DNA of 64,000 nucleotides from Demequina salsinemoris (lineage in GTDB: Bacteria > Actinomycetota > Actinomycetes > Actinomycetales > Demequinaceae): contig NZ_BBQZ01000004.1 in assembly GCF_000974805.1 (NCBI RefSeq), forward strand, positions 186,001 to 250,000. Direction: 5' to 3'. Below, piece by piece: positions 1 to 12,880 of this stretch (positions are counted from its first letter, which is position 1; every line of letters starts with the position of its first letter). The notes below the pieces were generated by a model. It was not told where the DNA came from, did not search any database, and saw nothing but the letters and a program-made list of their open reading frames with translations. The position numbers and the translations under genes were made by a program.

Positions 1-339
1 GGCTGGGCCTGGTACCAGGGCGTCGATGACCTCATCGAGCGCGCTCCTGGGCGCCCTCCGGAGCCCTCGGGCGAGTTCCTGCCGTTCGAGACGCTCACGC
101 AGGCGGACGTCGTCATCGTCCCGGCGCTCGCCGTGGACACGAGCGGCACGCGCCTGGGACAGGGCGGCGGCTGGTACGACCGCGCGCTCCCCCTGGCGTC
201 GGAGGGCGTGCCTTTCATCGCGCTGACGTATGACGACGAGGTGTTCGACGCCGCCGAGTCGCCGCTGCCGCGTGAGTCGCACGACATCGGCGTGCACGCC
301 GTCGTGACGCCGTCGGCCGTGCGGCACCTGCCCGCCTGA
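1..339 (+). CDS. 5-formyltetrahydrofolate cyclo-ligase, C-terminal part
   Basis: Frame 1 is open from the first base of the window to the TGA at 337-339, so the gene starts to the left. The enzyme converts 5-formyltetrahydrofolate to 5,10-methenyltetrahydrofolate with ATP in cytosolic one-carbon metabolism. The visible part carries the family signature GQGGGWYDRAL (the usual motif is GxGGGYYDR) and the C-terminal HDIGVHAVVTP stretch. About 112 of the usual 180-200 residues are present. A weak inverted repeat (347-353/368-374) follows the stop. Confidence 0.9.
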   Translation, partial: GWAWYQGVDDLIERAPGRPPEPSGEFLPFETLTQADVVIVPALAVDTSGTRLGQGGGWYDRALPLASEGVPFIALTYDDEVFDAAESPLPRESHDIGVHAVVTPSAVRHLPA

Positions 340-475
340 CCTCACCCCGCCAGCTCCAGCATCGTCCCTGGCGGTGCCGTCACCCGGTCCGCGGCAACGT
401 GTTCGAGAGGCCCACGGAGTCGCCACCCCGCCCCTCGTATACCCCCGTGGGTACCCAGGCCTCGCGCCGTCGGGT

Positions 476-481
476 TAAAAT
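476..481 (+). promoter_or_regulatory. -10 box of a probable leaderless transcript (fmdB-like gene)
   Basis: TAAAAT ends 7 nt before the ATG at 489 and there is no purine-rich ribosome binding site in between. This spacing recurs at ten other genes in the window. Confidence 0.5.
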
Positions 482-488
482 GCCGCTC

Positions 489-692
489 ATGCCGAAGTAC
501 AGTTACGCCTGCACCGTGTGTGACCACCGTTTCGAGACGGTCCAGTCGATCCACGCTGCCTCGCTCACCGAGTGCCCCGAATGCCACGGCGCGCTCCGCA
601 AGGTCTTCGGCAACGTCGGCGTGACGTTCAAGGGCTCGGGCTTCTACCGCACCGACTCGCGCTCGACCGCGAGCTCCGGCGCCTCCGACTGA
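489..692 (+). CDS. FmdB family zinc-ribbon protein
   Basis: A 67-residue protein that starts MPKYSYACTVCDHRFE and has two CxxC knuckles (Cys-Thr-Val-Cys and Cys-Pro-Glu-Cys) expected to bind one zinc. This is the FmdB/putative regulatory protein fold, whose function is unproven. The Ser/Thr-rich tail is usual for the family. I chose the ATG at 489 because the family begins MPxYxYxC; the open frame extends further upstream, but the box TAAAAT at 476-481 lies 7 nt before this ATG, suggesting a leaderless mRNA. It is convergent with the large gene to its right, 34 bp away. Confidence 0.85.
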   Translation: MPKYSYACTVCDHRFETVQSIHAASLTECPECHGALRKVFGNVGVTFKGSGFYRTDSRSTASSGASD

Positions 693-726
693 GAGCGCGC
701 CGCTCGCGGCCTGCCGCCACCGCGGA

Positions 727-5214
<4,488 letters not shown>

Positions 5215-5220
5215 GGGCCC

Positions 5221-5226
5221 AGCCTA
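5221..5226 (-). promoter_or_regulatory. -10 box, leaderless start of the 1495-residue protein
   Basis: On the minus strand TAGGCT is followed by exactly six bases (GGGCCC) and the GTG start at 5214. No ribosome binding site is visible. Confidence 0.5.
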
Positions 5227-5417
5227 GGAAGCGTCGGCGGCGCGCGTGTGTTGCCACGCCGCCCACCGTTCCGGTGGGGTGGCGAGGGCGCTGGAACCGC
5301 CCCGATTCCGGGGGATATGGACGATGCGCGCCCACTTGCACAGCCGACGCGCACCGTCATCGCTGATTCTGGCGCTCGGTTCGGTCGCGAGTCAATTCCA
5401 GGTCTGGAGACGACGAC

Positions 5418-5445
5418 GGGGGCCCGGCCGTGCGGCCGGGCCCCC
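5418..5445 (-). terminator. Hairpin terminator after the first OYE-like gene
   Basis: Thirteen perfect base pairs (GGGGGCCCGGCCG with its complement) around a two-base loop, 16 bp beyond the stop of the gene ending at 5461. There is no T-run, as is common in high-GC actinobacteria. Confidence 0.75.
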
Positions 5446-5460
5446 GTGACGTGGGAGGGG

Positions 5461-7383
5461 TCAGAGCGCGAAGGCCGCCTCGAAGCCGGCGTTGATCGCG
5501 TCGCCGACCTTGGCGGGCTTCACGCAGTCGCCGACGGCGATGCCGCCGCGCGCCTGGAGAGCCTCGACGAGCGCGGTCGCGGGGCGCACGCCGAACGCGG
5601 AGACGACCGTGTCGGCGGCGATCTGGACGGGGCCGTCGGGGCCGTCGACCTTCACGCCCGTGGAGTTGACCTCGACGACCCTGTGGCCGGTGAGCAGGGT
5701 GACGCCCTGCTCCGCGAGGTCGCGCAGCAGCGTGATGCGGTTGATCATCAGCAGGTCGGGGGCGATGCCGTCCGCCATCTCGACGACGGTGACGTCGTGG
5801 CCCTTCTCCTGCATCTCGAGCGCGAAGTCGGCGCCCGAGAGGCCGCCGCCGCACACGACCATGCGCTTGCCGAGCTCGGCGCCCAGGTGGGCGTCGATGA
5901 CCTCGACGACGTTGGGGCCGTCGAGGCCAGGGATCGGGGGCGCCACGGGAGTGGTGCCGACGGCGACGATGATCGCGTCCGCGCCGTCGAGCTCGGGCGA
6001 CTCCGCGGTGATCTCGGTGCCGAGGTGGACGGTGACAGGGAGGTCCTTCAGCTGGCGCTCCCACCAGAAGATCATGGAGCGCAGCTCCTTCTTGAACTCC
6101 GGGGTGGCGGCGGGCCACAGGACGCCGCCGAGCTGGTCGGCCTTGTCGTAGACGTCCACCGTGTGGCCGCGCAGGGCCGCGACGCGGGCCGCCTCGAGCC
6201 CGGCGGGGCCGGCGCCGACGATGACGACGTTCTTCTTGGTCGCGGCGGGCGTGATGACCCTCTCGACCTCGAAGCCGACGGTGGGGTTGACGGCGCATCC
6301 GAGGGGCTGGCCCACGAACGCGTTGCCGACGCACAGCTGGTTGCAGCGGATGCAGGGACGGATGTCCTCGCGCTTGCCGGCGGCGAGCTTGGCGCCCCAC
6401 TCCGGGTCGGCGATGAGGGCACGGCCGATGCCCGCGAAGTCCATCTCGCCCGAGGCGATGGCCTCCTCGGCGCGCTCGGGGGTGAGGTTTCCGCAGCCGA
6501 GGACGGGGATGCTGAGCGCATCCTTGAACAGCCTGACGGAGCCCATCATGCAGTTGTCGCCGAGGTAGTAGGGCGGGAAGACGTAGTCCATCGCCTCGTA
6601 GGAGCCCTCGTCGATCATCAGCAGGTCGAGGCCCGCCTTCTCGAGCTCCTTGGCGATCGCGAGCGACTCCTCGACGCCGCGGCCGCCCTCGAAGTGGTGG
6701 TCGACGGACAGGCGGAAGCTCACGGGCAGGCCCGGAGCGCCCTCCTTGACCGCGGCGATGATCTCGGCGGCGAAGCGGCAGCGGTTCTCGACCGAGCCTC
6801 CGTACTCGTCCTCGCGGCGGTTCCACACGGGCGAGAGGAACTGGTCGATCACGTAGCCGGTGTGGCCGTGGATGTCGATCGCGTCGATGCCTGCCTTCGC
6901 GCAGCGCTCGGCCGCCTCCTTGAAGCGCTGGACGATGACCTTGATCTCGTCCGTCTCGAGCGGGCGGCACTTCACGCTCGGGTCGAGCCAGTGGCCGTTG
7001 TCCGACGCGGAGATCGGCAGGCGCTCCGGGTCGATGTTGTTGATGTTGCGCCCCAGTCCGGCGGTGAGCTGGACGGAGACGGCGCCGCCGCGGGCGTGGA
7101 ACGCCTCGGCGAGCTTGGTGAGGCCGGGGATCGCGGCGTCGGTGTTGACGCGGCCCAGGCCCTCATTGATGACCTCGTAGTCATCGGAGACGGCGTTGAT
7201 GCCCGTGCAGACGAGGCCGGCGCCCTGGGAGCGCTCGGCGTAGTAGGCGACCTCGCGGTCGGTGAGGTGCCCGTCGTGGTCGCCCATCTCGGTGCCCATC
7301 GGCACCATGATCACGCGGTTGCGGAGCTGAAGGTTCCCGAGCTTCGCGGGCTCGGTCACGTGGGGGAAGGTCGTGGTCGTCAT
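5461..7383 (-). CDS. NADH:flavin oxidoreductase / 2,4-dienoyl-CoA reductase-like iron-sulfur flavoprotein
   Basis: A 640-residue protein with the FadH/trimethylamine-dehydrogenase layout. An old-yellow-enzyme TIM barrel (residues ~10-340, FMN) is followed by a [4Fe-4S] cluster motif CIRCNQLC-x11-C, and then a pyridine-nucleotide-disulfide reductase half (VVIVGAGPAGLEAARVAA and a second GGGLSGADFAL dinucleotide fold). Family members pass electrons from NAD(P)H through FAD, Fe-S and FMN to an unsaturated substrate. The substrate here cannot be read from sequence; the barrel has the HGHTGYVIDQF catalytic loop. It is divergent from the chemoreceptor gene. A related gene lies at 10708-12684. Confidence 0.85.
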   Translation of the reverse strand: MTTTTFPHVTEPAKLGNLQLRNRVIMVPMGTEMGDHDGHLTDREVAYYAERSQGAGLVCTGINAVSDDYEVINEGLGRVNTDAAIPGLTKLAEAFHARGGAVSVQLTAGLGRNINNIDPERLPISASDNGHWLDPSVKCRPLETDEIKVIVQRFKEAAERCAKAGIDAIDIHGHTGYVIDQFLSPVWNRREDEYGGSVENRCRFAAEIIAAVKEGAPGLPVSFRLSVDHHFEGGRGVEESLAIAKELEKAGLDLLMIDEGSYEAMDYVFPPYYLGDNCMMGSVRLFKDALSIPVLGCGNLTPERAEEAIASGEMDFAGIGRALIADPEWGAKLAAGKREDIRPCIRCNQLCVGNAFVGQPLGCAVNPTVGFEVERVITPAATKKNVVIVGAGPAGLEAARVAALRGHTVDVYDKADQLGGVLWPAATPEFKKELRSMIFWWERQLKDLPVTVHLGTEITAESPELDGADAIIVAVGTTPVAPPIPGLDGPNVVEVIDAHLGAELGKRMVVCGGGLSGADFALEMQEKGHDVTVVEMADGIAPDLLMINRITLLRDLAEQGVTLLTGHRVVEVNSTGVKVDGPDGPVQIAADTVVSAFGVRPATALVEALQARGGIAVGDCVKPAKVGDAINAGFEAAFAL

Positions 7384-7703
7384 CGGTGACTCCTGGTGCA
7401 GCGGTTTCCGGGTCTCGCCTCATGGACATGTGGCAATTACTGATGAACATATGCCAAATACATGACGCGCTCTCGGGACCACCGTCCCGCTGTGTCGAGC
7501 GTCACGCGCGCGGTAGGTGGACACATCGAACGGAGGCCGCATCGACGCACCGGCGCCCGAGGCGCCCACCCCGTCGTCACCCTCCTCACAACGCTGGCTC
7601 CACGTCCGATAGGTGACGTGTCTCGCTATGTCGCGGATCGGTGCGTCGCGCCGATCCATGACATCCGCGCCCGCATCGTCCATGGAATCAAGGAGACCCC
7701 CGC
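7384..7703. other. Divergent promoter region between the OYE-like gene and the chemoreceptor
   Basis: 320 bp without a gene. It holds the palindrome CGGGACCACCGTCCCG (7474-7489) and an AT-rich stretch with TGGCA...TGCCA half-sites around 7430-7456, next to the OYE-like start. A copy of the dispersed motif lies at 7673-7680, just before the chemoreceptor ribosome binding site. Confidence 0.6.
7474..7489. promoter_or_regulatory. Palindromic operator candidate
   Basis: CGGGAC-CACC-GTCCCG is a perfect 6-bp inverted repeat 91 bp upstream of the OYE-like gene. A similar palindrome (GGGACCGAGGTCCC) lies upstream of the second OYE-like gene, which suggests a shared regulator. The regulator is not identified. 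Confidence 0.4.
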
Positions 7704-9272
7704 ATGCCTACGCTTCGCTCACTCGGCGTCGTCGCCCGCCTTCAGGCGACCGTCCTCGGCGGGGCCGCGCTCACCGCGGTCGTCGCCGTCATCGCCGTGA
7801 TCGGCATCAACTCTCTCCACGACGTCCGCGACGCCGAGCTCGACCAGTCGGTCCCCTACGTCACTGGCCTTCAGTCGATCGCGCTCACCGCCAAGGCCGC
7901 GGCGAACGACGAGCGCGGCTTCCTGCTGACCGGCGACACGTCCTACTCGGACGAGGTCCTCGGGCGCTTCGACACGATCGACGGCTACCTCGCCGACACG
8001 CGCGCCGCGGCCGCCGACGACGACCAGCTCGCCGCCCTCGACCAGCTCGAGTCGGAGCTCGTCTCGTGGGAGGAGGCGCTGAACGCGGAGTTCGCTCAGT
8101 ACCCGACGGACGCCGCCGCCGCGACCGAGGTCGCTCTGGGCGCGAACCGCGACCTGCGCAAGGCGTACGAGACGACGCTGTCCGACATGATCGCCGACGG
8201 TCAGACCCGCATCTCCGAGGGCCAGGGATTCGCCGCCAAGGTCACGCAGACGCGCCTGATCCTCGGGATCCTGGGCGCGGTCGCCTTCGCCTTCGCGGCA
8301 TTCGCCGGCTGGGCGCTGTCGCGCCGCATCAAGCACGCCGTGAGCTCGCAGGTCGAGGGGCTGCGCGCCTTCGCCGACGGCGACCTCAGCCACCGCGTCC
8401 CCGTGACGACCTCGGACGAGTTCGGCGAGATGGCCTCGGCCCTCAACGCCTCGGGCGAGCGCCTCTCGGAGGCCCTCGCGGCCGTCGCCCGCTCGGCGGA
8501 CACGGTCGTGTCGACCGCGGACTCGATGCGGACGACGGCCACGTCGATCGCCTCGGACGCCGCCCAGTCCGCGGAGCGCACCTCCGCCGCCGCGGCGACG
8601 TCGGCCCGCGTGAGCACCGACGTGCAGTCGGTCGCGACCGGCGCCGAGGAGCTCGGCTCCGCCATCGCGGAGATCGCGCGCAACGCAGGCGACGCGGCCG
8701 AGGTCGCGGCTCGAGCGCAGGAGGTCACGGCGCGCACGACGCAGCAGATCGCCCGCCTCGGCGCCTCGTCCACGCAGATCGGCTCCGTCGTCCAGATGAT
8801 CAACCAGATCGCCGAGCAGACCAACCTGCTGGCGCTCAACGCAACCATCGAGTCCGCACGCGCGGGCGAGGCCGGCAAGGGCTTCGCGGTCGTCGCCGGC
8901 GAGGTCAAGGAGCTCGCGGGCGAGACCGCTCGCGCGACCAAGGACATCGTCAGCCAGGTGGAGGCCATCCAGGCGGACACCGAGGGCGCCGTCGCCGCGA
9001 TCGCCGAGATCGCCGAGGTCGTCGAGCGGATCCAGAACTACCAGGGCACGATCGCCTCCGCGGTCGAGGAGCAGTCCTCGGTCACCACCGAGATGAGCCG
9101 AGGCCTCGGAGACGTCGCCGACGGCTCCGGCCAGATCGCGGGCACCGTCGACTCGGTCGCGCACGGCGCGGACGAGTTCATGCGCGCCGCCGCGAGCGCA
9201 CTCGAAGGAGTCGAGGCTCTCGACGCCCAGGCGGGCGAGCTGCGCACCGTGGTGGGCCGCTTCCGCTTCTAG
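7704..9272 (+). CDS. Methyl-accepting chemotaxis protein
   Basis: A 522-residue transmembrane chemoreceptor. TM1 is at residues ~12-35, followed by an extracellular four-helix-bundle-like sensor region of ~150 residues. TM2 lies at ~184-206 ([21 protein letters not shown]), then a HAMP linker and a long coiled-coil signalling domain. The conserved hairpin tip is complete ([19 protein letters not shown] and [13 protein letters not shown], about residues 368-404). It would control a CheA kinase; no other chemotaxis or flagellar gene is in the window. The ribosome binding site AAGGAGA precedes the ATG. Its TAG stop overlaps the opposing lycopene cyclase stop in the four bases CTAG. Confidence 0.92.
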   Translation: MPTLRSLGVVARLQATVLGGAALTAVVAVIAVIGINSLHDVRDAELDQSVPYVTGLQSIALTAKAAANDERGFLLTGDTSYSDEVLGRFDTIDGYLADTRAAAADDDQLAALDQLESELVSWEEALNAEFAQYPTDAAAATEVALGANRDLRKAYETTLSDMIADGQTRISEGQGFAAKVTQTRLILGILGAVAFAFAAFAGWALSRRIKHAVSSQVEGLRAFADGDLSHRVPVTTSDEFGEMASALNASGERLSEALAAVARSADTVVSTADSMRTTATSIASDAAQSAERTSAAAATSARVSTDVQSVATGAEELGSAIAEIARNAGDAAEVAARAQEVTARTTQQIARLGASSTQIGSVVQMINQIAEQTNLLALNATIESARAGEAGKGFAVVAGEVKELAGETARATKDIVSQVEAIQADTEGAVAAIAEIAEVVERIQNYQGTIASAVEEQSSVTTEMSRGLGDVADGSGQIAGTVDSVAHGADEFMRAAASALEGVEALDAQAGELRTVVGRFRF

Positions 9273-10507
9273 CCTCGACGCCGCGCGCCCACGAGCGCAC
9301 GCAGATAGGCGCGCGGGAAGACCCCGAACGGGAGCCGCGCGCCGAGAGCCGCCTGGTCCCTCAGCGGCAGGTCCTCGTCGAGGAATCGCAGGAGCTGCTC
9401 GGGCGTCGCGCGCCTGAGCAGCGCCTCGAGCACCCGGCGTCCGCCGGAGGGGTCCTCGCGCAGCGCGGTGAGCAGCGCGTGGTCGAGTCCCGCGTACCAC
9501 CGGGACGATGCGGGGCCCGGCACGCCGAGCACGTCGCCTCCCCGTCCCGCCCCGGCGGCGCGCGCCGCCCCGGTGGACCCCGCATCGTCCGCGACGAGGG
9601 CAGCGGCGATCCGGGCGCTATGCGCCTGGATGCGAGCGAACGCGTAGCCCGTGCTCGCCTTCGCCGCCCCCGCGGGGATCCCGATCGGCACCACACCGAA
9701 ACGGTCAGCGGTCTGCGGTCGGCGGCCCATCGGGTCTCCCAGCGGGATGACCCCCCGCTCGACCTCGGTGCGCTCCGTGCGCCGCGCATCGAGCACCTCG
9801 TCCAGGTACCAGAGCAGGTGCGGCTCGTGGTCGGGCCTCGGCGCATCGCGGTCCATGACGTACGCCGTCCGCTCCACGAGCGCGGTCCTTGCCGAGGTGG
9901 GCAGCACGTAGACGAACGCGACACCGCCGTCCTGCGCAGTGCGGAAGTCCATGAAGGTGAGGGTGCCGGGGGTGAAGAGGTCGTGGTCGGCCCGCACCTG
10001 CCATCCGAGGAAGTCGAGGCGCGGCCCCCACGCGTGCTCGGCCGACCCCAGGCCGACGCTGTCGAACACCGCCGGCGCCCGCGCCAGCACGCGCGCGCCA
10101 TCCGGCAGGCGCACCTCGACCTCGGCGCCCTCGCGATGCGCGCGCACGTCCGTCGCGGTGCCGGCGATCCACTCGACCGCGTGCACCGATGTCCCCGGCT
10201 CGGTCGCCGCAGCGCGCAGCGCCTCGCCGGTGATCGTGCGATACGCGTACGGGGCGAGGTCGAGCTCGCGCGACCACCCCTCGCCAGCGACGAGGGCGCG
10301 ACCGTGCGTCGCGATGGCGTGAGCGTCGAGGATCCCCTCCCCCGTCGACCACCACGCCCAGCTGCGGTCCACCACGGGCGTCGAACCGTCGTCCACGACC
10401 GCGACGGTGCCGCGCCATCCCGCGCGCCCGAGATGGGCGAGCAGCGAGAGCCCGGCTGCCCCCGCGCCGACTATCACCGCATCGGCCTGCAGGAGGCGAG
10501 CGTCCAT
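9269..10507 (-). CDS. Lycopene cyclase
   Basis: A 412-residue FAD-dependent cyclase of the CrtY/CrtL type, which forms ionone rings on lycopene in carotenoid synthesis. The N-terminus has the dinucleotide fold [16 protein letters not shown]. Further on come the family stretches SWAWWS, YVDRD-like [14 protein letters not shown], and [20 protein letters not shown] near residue 300. I chose the ATG at 10507 because GGGGA lies just upstream and the fold begins directly after it; the frame continues further upstream. No other crt gene adjoins it. Two copies of the GACGATGC motif are read here as Ala-Ser-Ser and Asp-Asp-Ala. Confidence 0.85.
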   Translation of the reverse strand: MDARLLQADAVIVGAGAAGLSLLAHLGRAGWRGTVAVVDDGSTPVVDRSWAWWSTGEGILDAHAIATHGRALVAGEGWSRELDLAPYAYRTITGEALRAAATEPGTSVHAVEWIAGTATDVRAHREGAEVEVRLPDGARVLARAPAVFDSVGLGSAEHAWGPRLDFLGWQVRADHDLFTPGTLTFMDFRTAQDGGVAFVYVLPTSARTALVERTAYVMDRDAPRPDHEPHLLWYLDEVLDARRTERTEVERGVIPLGDPMGRRPQTADRFGVVPIGIPAGAAKASTGYAFARIQAHSARIAAALVADDAGSTGAARAAGAGRGGDVLGVPGPASSRWYAGLDHALLTALREDPSGGRRVLEALLRRATPEQLLRFLDEDLPLRDQAALGARLPFGVFPRAYLRALVGARRRG

Positions 10508-10656
10508 CACGTCCCCTTCCGCCCCCAGCCTCAGACCCTCAGGGTGACTCGCGCAGGCGCGGAAGGGAACCCGCCACGCGGCGTCTGGGGAAGACCACAC
10601 GCGTCGGCGGGCCTGGGGACGGAGGCCTCAGGGACGATGCGGCGCGGCGTTGAACG

Positions 10657-10696
10657 CCACGAGGCCCGGACGCCTCGCAGCGCCCGGGCCTCGTGG
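10657..10696 (-). terminator. Hairpin terminator after the second OYE-like gene
   Basis: A perfect 13-bp stem (CCACGAGGCCCGG, 10657-10669, with 10684-10696) with two further inner pairs, placed 11 bp beyond the stop codon of the gene ending at 10708. Confidence 0.75.
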
Positions 10697-10707
10697 TGGT
10701 CCGGAGG

Positions 10708-12684
10708 TCAGTCCGTCGCGACGGGAGCGGTCCCGGCGAGGTCTGCGACCGTCAGCAGCGGCAGGTCGGTGCCGAGCGTGCGGGCGAGCTGGAAGCCGCC
10801 GTGCACCGCGGACAGGATCGAGTCGGCCTCGACGGCGTCGCCGATGACGTCGACGTCGATCTTGCCCTCGAGCTGCGCGAGCAGCTCGTCGTTCGGCGTG
10901 TACCCGGCGGCGATGACGACCGTGTCGGCGTCGATCGTGGTGTCAGCGCCGTCCTTGCTGTAGGTGAGGCCGTCGTCGGTGATCTGCGCGACGCGCGCGC
11001 CGGTCACGAACTCGATCTGCGAGTCCTCGAGCAGCTGCGCGAGCGCGAGCTCGTTGTTGCGGCAGTGCTCGACGGTCGCGAGGATCTTCTCCTCCATCTC
11101 GACCACGGTGACCTTGTCGGCGGTCTGGGCGATCATCGCGGCGGCCTCGCAGCCGACGAGTCCCGCACCGATGACGACGACGTTCTTGCCGAACGACGCG
11201 CGCTTGGTGAGCAGGTCGTTGGCCTTGACGACCGAGGCGCTCTCGATGCCGGGGATCGGGGGCATGGTGTGGCGCGCGCCGGTGGCGAGCACGACCTTGT
11301 CCCAGCCGCCGGCGAGGATCTCCTCGGCGGTCGCGTCCTTCATGGTCTTGACGGTCACGTCCGAGGCGAAGGTGCGGTTCACCATCACGTCGGCGTAGTC
11401 CTTGACGTCCGACTTGAACGACGGGCCGCCGGCCGCGTAGAGGGTGCCGCCCAGGCGGGGGCCCTTCTCCCACAGCTCGACCTCGATGCCGCGCGAGGCC
11501 GCCGTGATCGCGAACTCCATGCCGCCGGGGCCGCCGCCGAGCACGAGCGCGCGCTTGGGCTCGGTCACGGGCTCGATCGGGTTCATGTCCTCGGCGTAGC
11601 ACGTCGGGTTGACGGCGCACACGTAGTTGCCGCCCTTGAAGCCGGAGAACAGGCACTCGTTGCAGCCGATGCACGGCGTGATGTCGTACGCCTTGTTCTC
11701 GGCGACCTTGTTGACCCAGTTGGGCTCGGCGAGCGAGCCGTGGCCCAGGCCGATGAAGTCGCCCTTGCCCGTCTGCAGCACGTCCTCGGCCACGGCCGGG
11801 TCGTTGAGCTTGCCCACGGTGAGCACGGGCACGGTCGCGATCTTCTTGACCTCGGCGGCGAGCCACGCCTGCAGCGCGATGGGCTGGTACACGGTCGGGA
11901 TCGCCTTGTACCAGGCCTCGTAGCAGCCCATGTCGACGTGGAGGCCGTCGACGCCGGCCTCCTGGATCAGGCGGGTCTGCTCGAGGCCCTCCTCGAGCTC
12001 GCGGCCGCCCGGGACGCCGTGGTACGGCGTGTACTTGTACAGGATCGGGAAGTCGGGGCCGACGGCCTCGCGCACGGAGGCGACGATGTCGAGGCCGAAC
12101 TTCATGCGGCCCTTGATGTCGCCGCCGTACTCGTCCTCGCGCTTGTTCCACAGCGCCGAGGAGAACTGGTCGATGAGGTAGCCGCCGTAGCCGTGGATCT
12201 CGACCGAGTCGGCCCCCGCGGCCTTCGCGAAGGCTGCGCCCTCACCCATCTTCTGCACGAGGTGCTGGATCTGCTCGACGCTCAGCGGCTCGCACATGAG
12301 GCCGGGGAACCAGTAGGACTCGACGGCGCTCGCAGCGAGCGGCGCGACCTCGGCGGCGTAGGGCAGCTGCATGCGTCCCAGGCCCGGGGTGAGCTGGATG
12401 CAGAGCTTGGCGCCGGCCGCGTGGATGCGGTTGGCGAGCTCCTTCATCTGCTCCATCGACCGGTCGGTGCCGATGATGTTGCAGGCCTTCTGCTCGAACT
12501 CGGTGGTCACCTGGTTCGCGCCGGTGATGATGAGGCCGAAGCCGCCGAGGGCCCGCTCCTCGTAGTAACGGATCGAACGCTCGTGGAACGAGCCGTCCGG
12601 TTCGGTGGTGGTTCCCATGGGAGCCATGAACACGCGGTTCTTGAGCTCCATGGTGCCGATGCGGCCAGGTTCGAGCAGCTTCAT
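10708..12684 (-). CDS. NADH:flavin oxidoreductase / 2,4-dienoyl-CoA reductase-like iron-sulfur flavoprotein (second copy)
   Basis: A 658-residue protein with the same three-part layout as the gene at 5461-7383. It has an FMN barrel starting KLLEPGRIGTMELKNRVFMAPMG, split by HGYGGYLIDQF, then the [4Fe-4S] ligands CIGCNEC-x11-C (one residue tighter than the first copy), then FAD and NADP folds (LVLGGGPGGMEFA, VVVIGAGLVGCEAA). The ATG at 12684 fits the family start; the frame extends 53 codons further, but nothing there resembles the family. The two proteins are clearly related yet diverged, so they are probably not a recent duplication. The substrate is unknown. Confidence 0.85.
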   Translation of the reverse strand: MKLLEPGRIGTMELKNRVFMAPMGTTTEPDGSFHERSIRYYEERALGGFGLIITGANQVTTEFEQKACNIIGTDRSMEQMKELANRIHAAGAKLCIQLTPGLGRMQLPYAAEVAPLAASAVESYWFPGLMCEPLSVEQIQHLVQKMGEGAAFAKAAGADSVEIHGYGGYLIDQFSSALWNKREDEYGGDIKGRMKFGLDIVASVREAVGPDFPILYKYTPYHGVPGGRELEEGLEQTRLIQEAGVDGLHVDMGCYEAWYKAIPTVYQPIALQAWLAAEVKKIATVPVLTVGKLNDPAVAEDVLQTGKGDFIGLGHGSLAEPNWVNKVAENKAYDITPCIGCNECLFSGFKGGNYVCAVNPTCYAEDMNPIEPVTEPKRALVLGGGPGGMEFAITAASRGIEVELWEKGPRLGGTLYAAGGPSFKSDVKDYADVMVNRTFASDVTVKTMKDATAEEILAGGWDKVVLATGARHTMPPIPGIESASVVKANDLLTKRASFGKNVVVIGAGLVGCEAAAMIAQTADKVTVVEMEEKILATVEHCRNNELALAQLLEDSQIEFVTGARVAQITDDGLTYSKDGADTTIDADTVVIAAGYTPNDELLAQLEGKIDVDVIGDAVEADSILSAVHGGFQLARTLGTDLPLLTVADLAGTAPVATD

Positions 12685-12816
12685 AGGTGCTTGCCTTCTC
12701 TTCCGGGGCGCCAGCGGTGATCGCGGCACAGCCGCCGGGGAACGGATGCGTGCGACCGCCGTTGGACGCGTGTATATCAACGACGCAAGCATCTCCTGGA
12801 CAGATGTCGAATCGCG

Positions 12817-12832
12817 TGGGACCGAGGTCCCA
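12817..12832. promoter_or_regulatory. Palindromic operator candidate upstream of the second OYE-like gene
   Basis: TGGGACC-GA-GGTCCCA is a perfect 7-bp inverted repeat 133 bp upstream of the ATG. It resembles the palindrome in front of the other OYE-like gene (7474-7489). Confidence 0.4.
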
Positions 12833-12880
12833 ATGTGAAGCACCTGTTAAATTGACGTGTCACCCATCGTCCGCGCACTG

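Larger units (their letters stand above)
5215..5460. other. Intergenic region upstream of the helicase-like gene
   Basis: The left end holds the promoter of the minus-strand gene. One copy of the dispersed motif GACGATGC lies at 5320-5327 and a terminator hairpin at 5418-5445. I see no gene. Confidence 0.6.

Noticed and set aside
9269..9272. CTAG shared by two opposing stop codons as a special signal
   Set aside because: It is a simple convergent overlap; CTAG is palindromic, so both genes read TAG.
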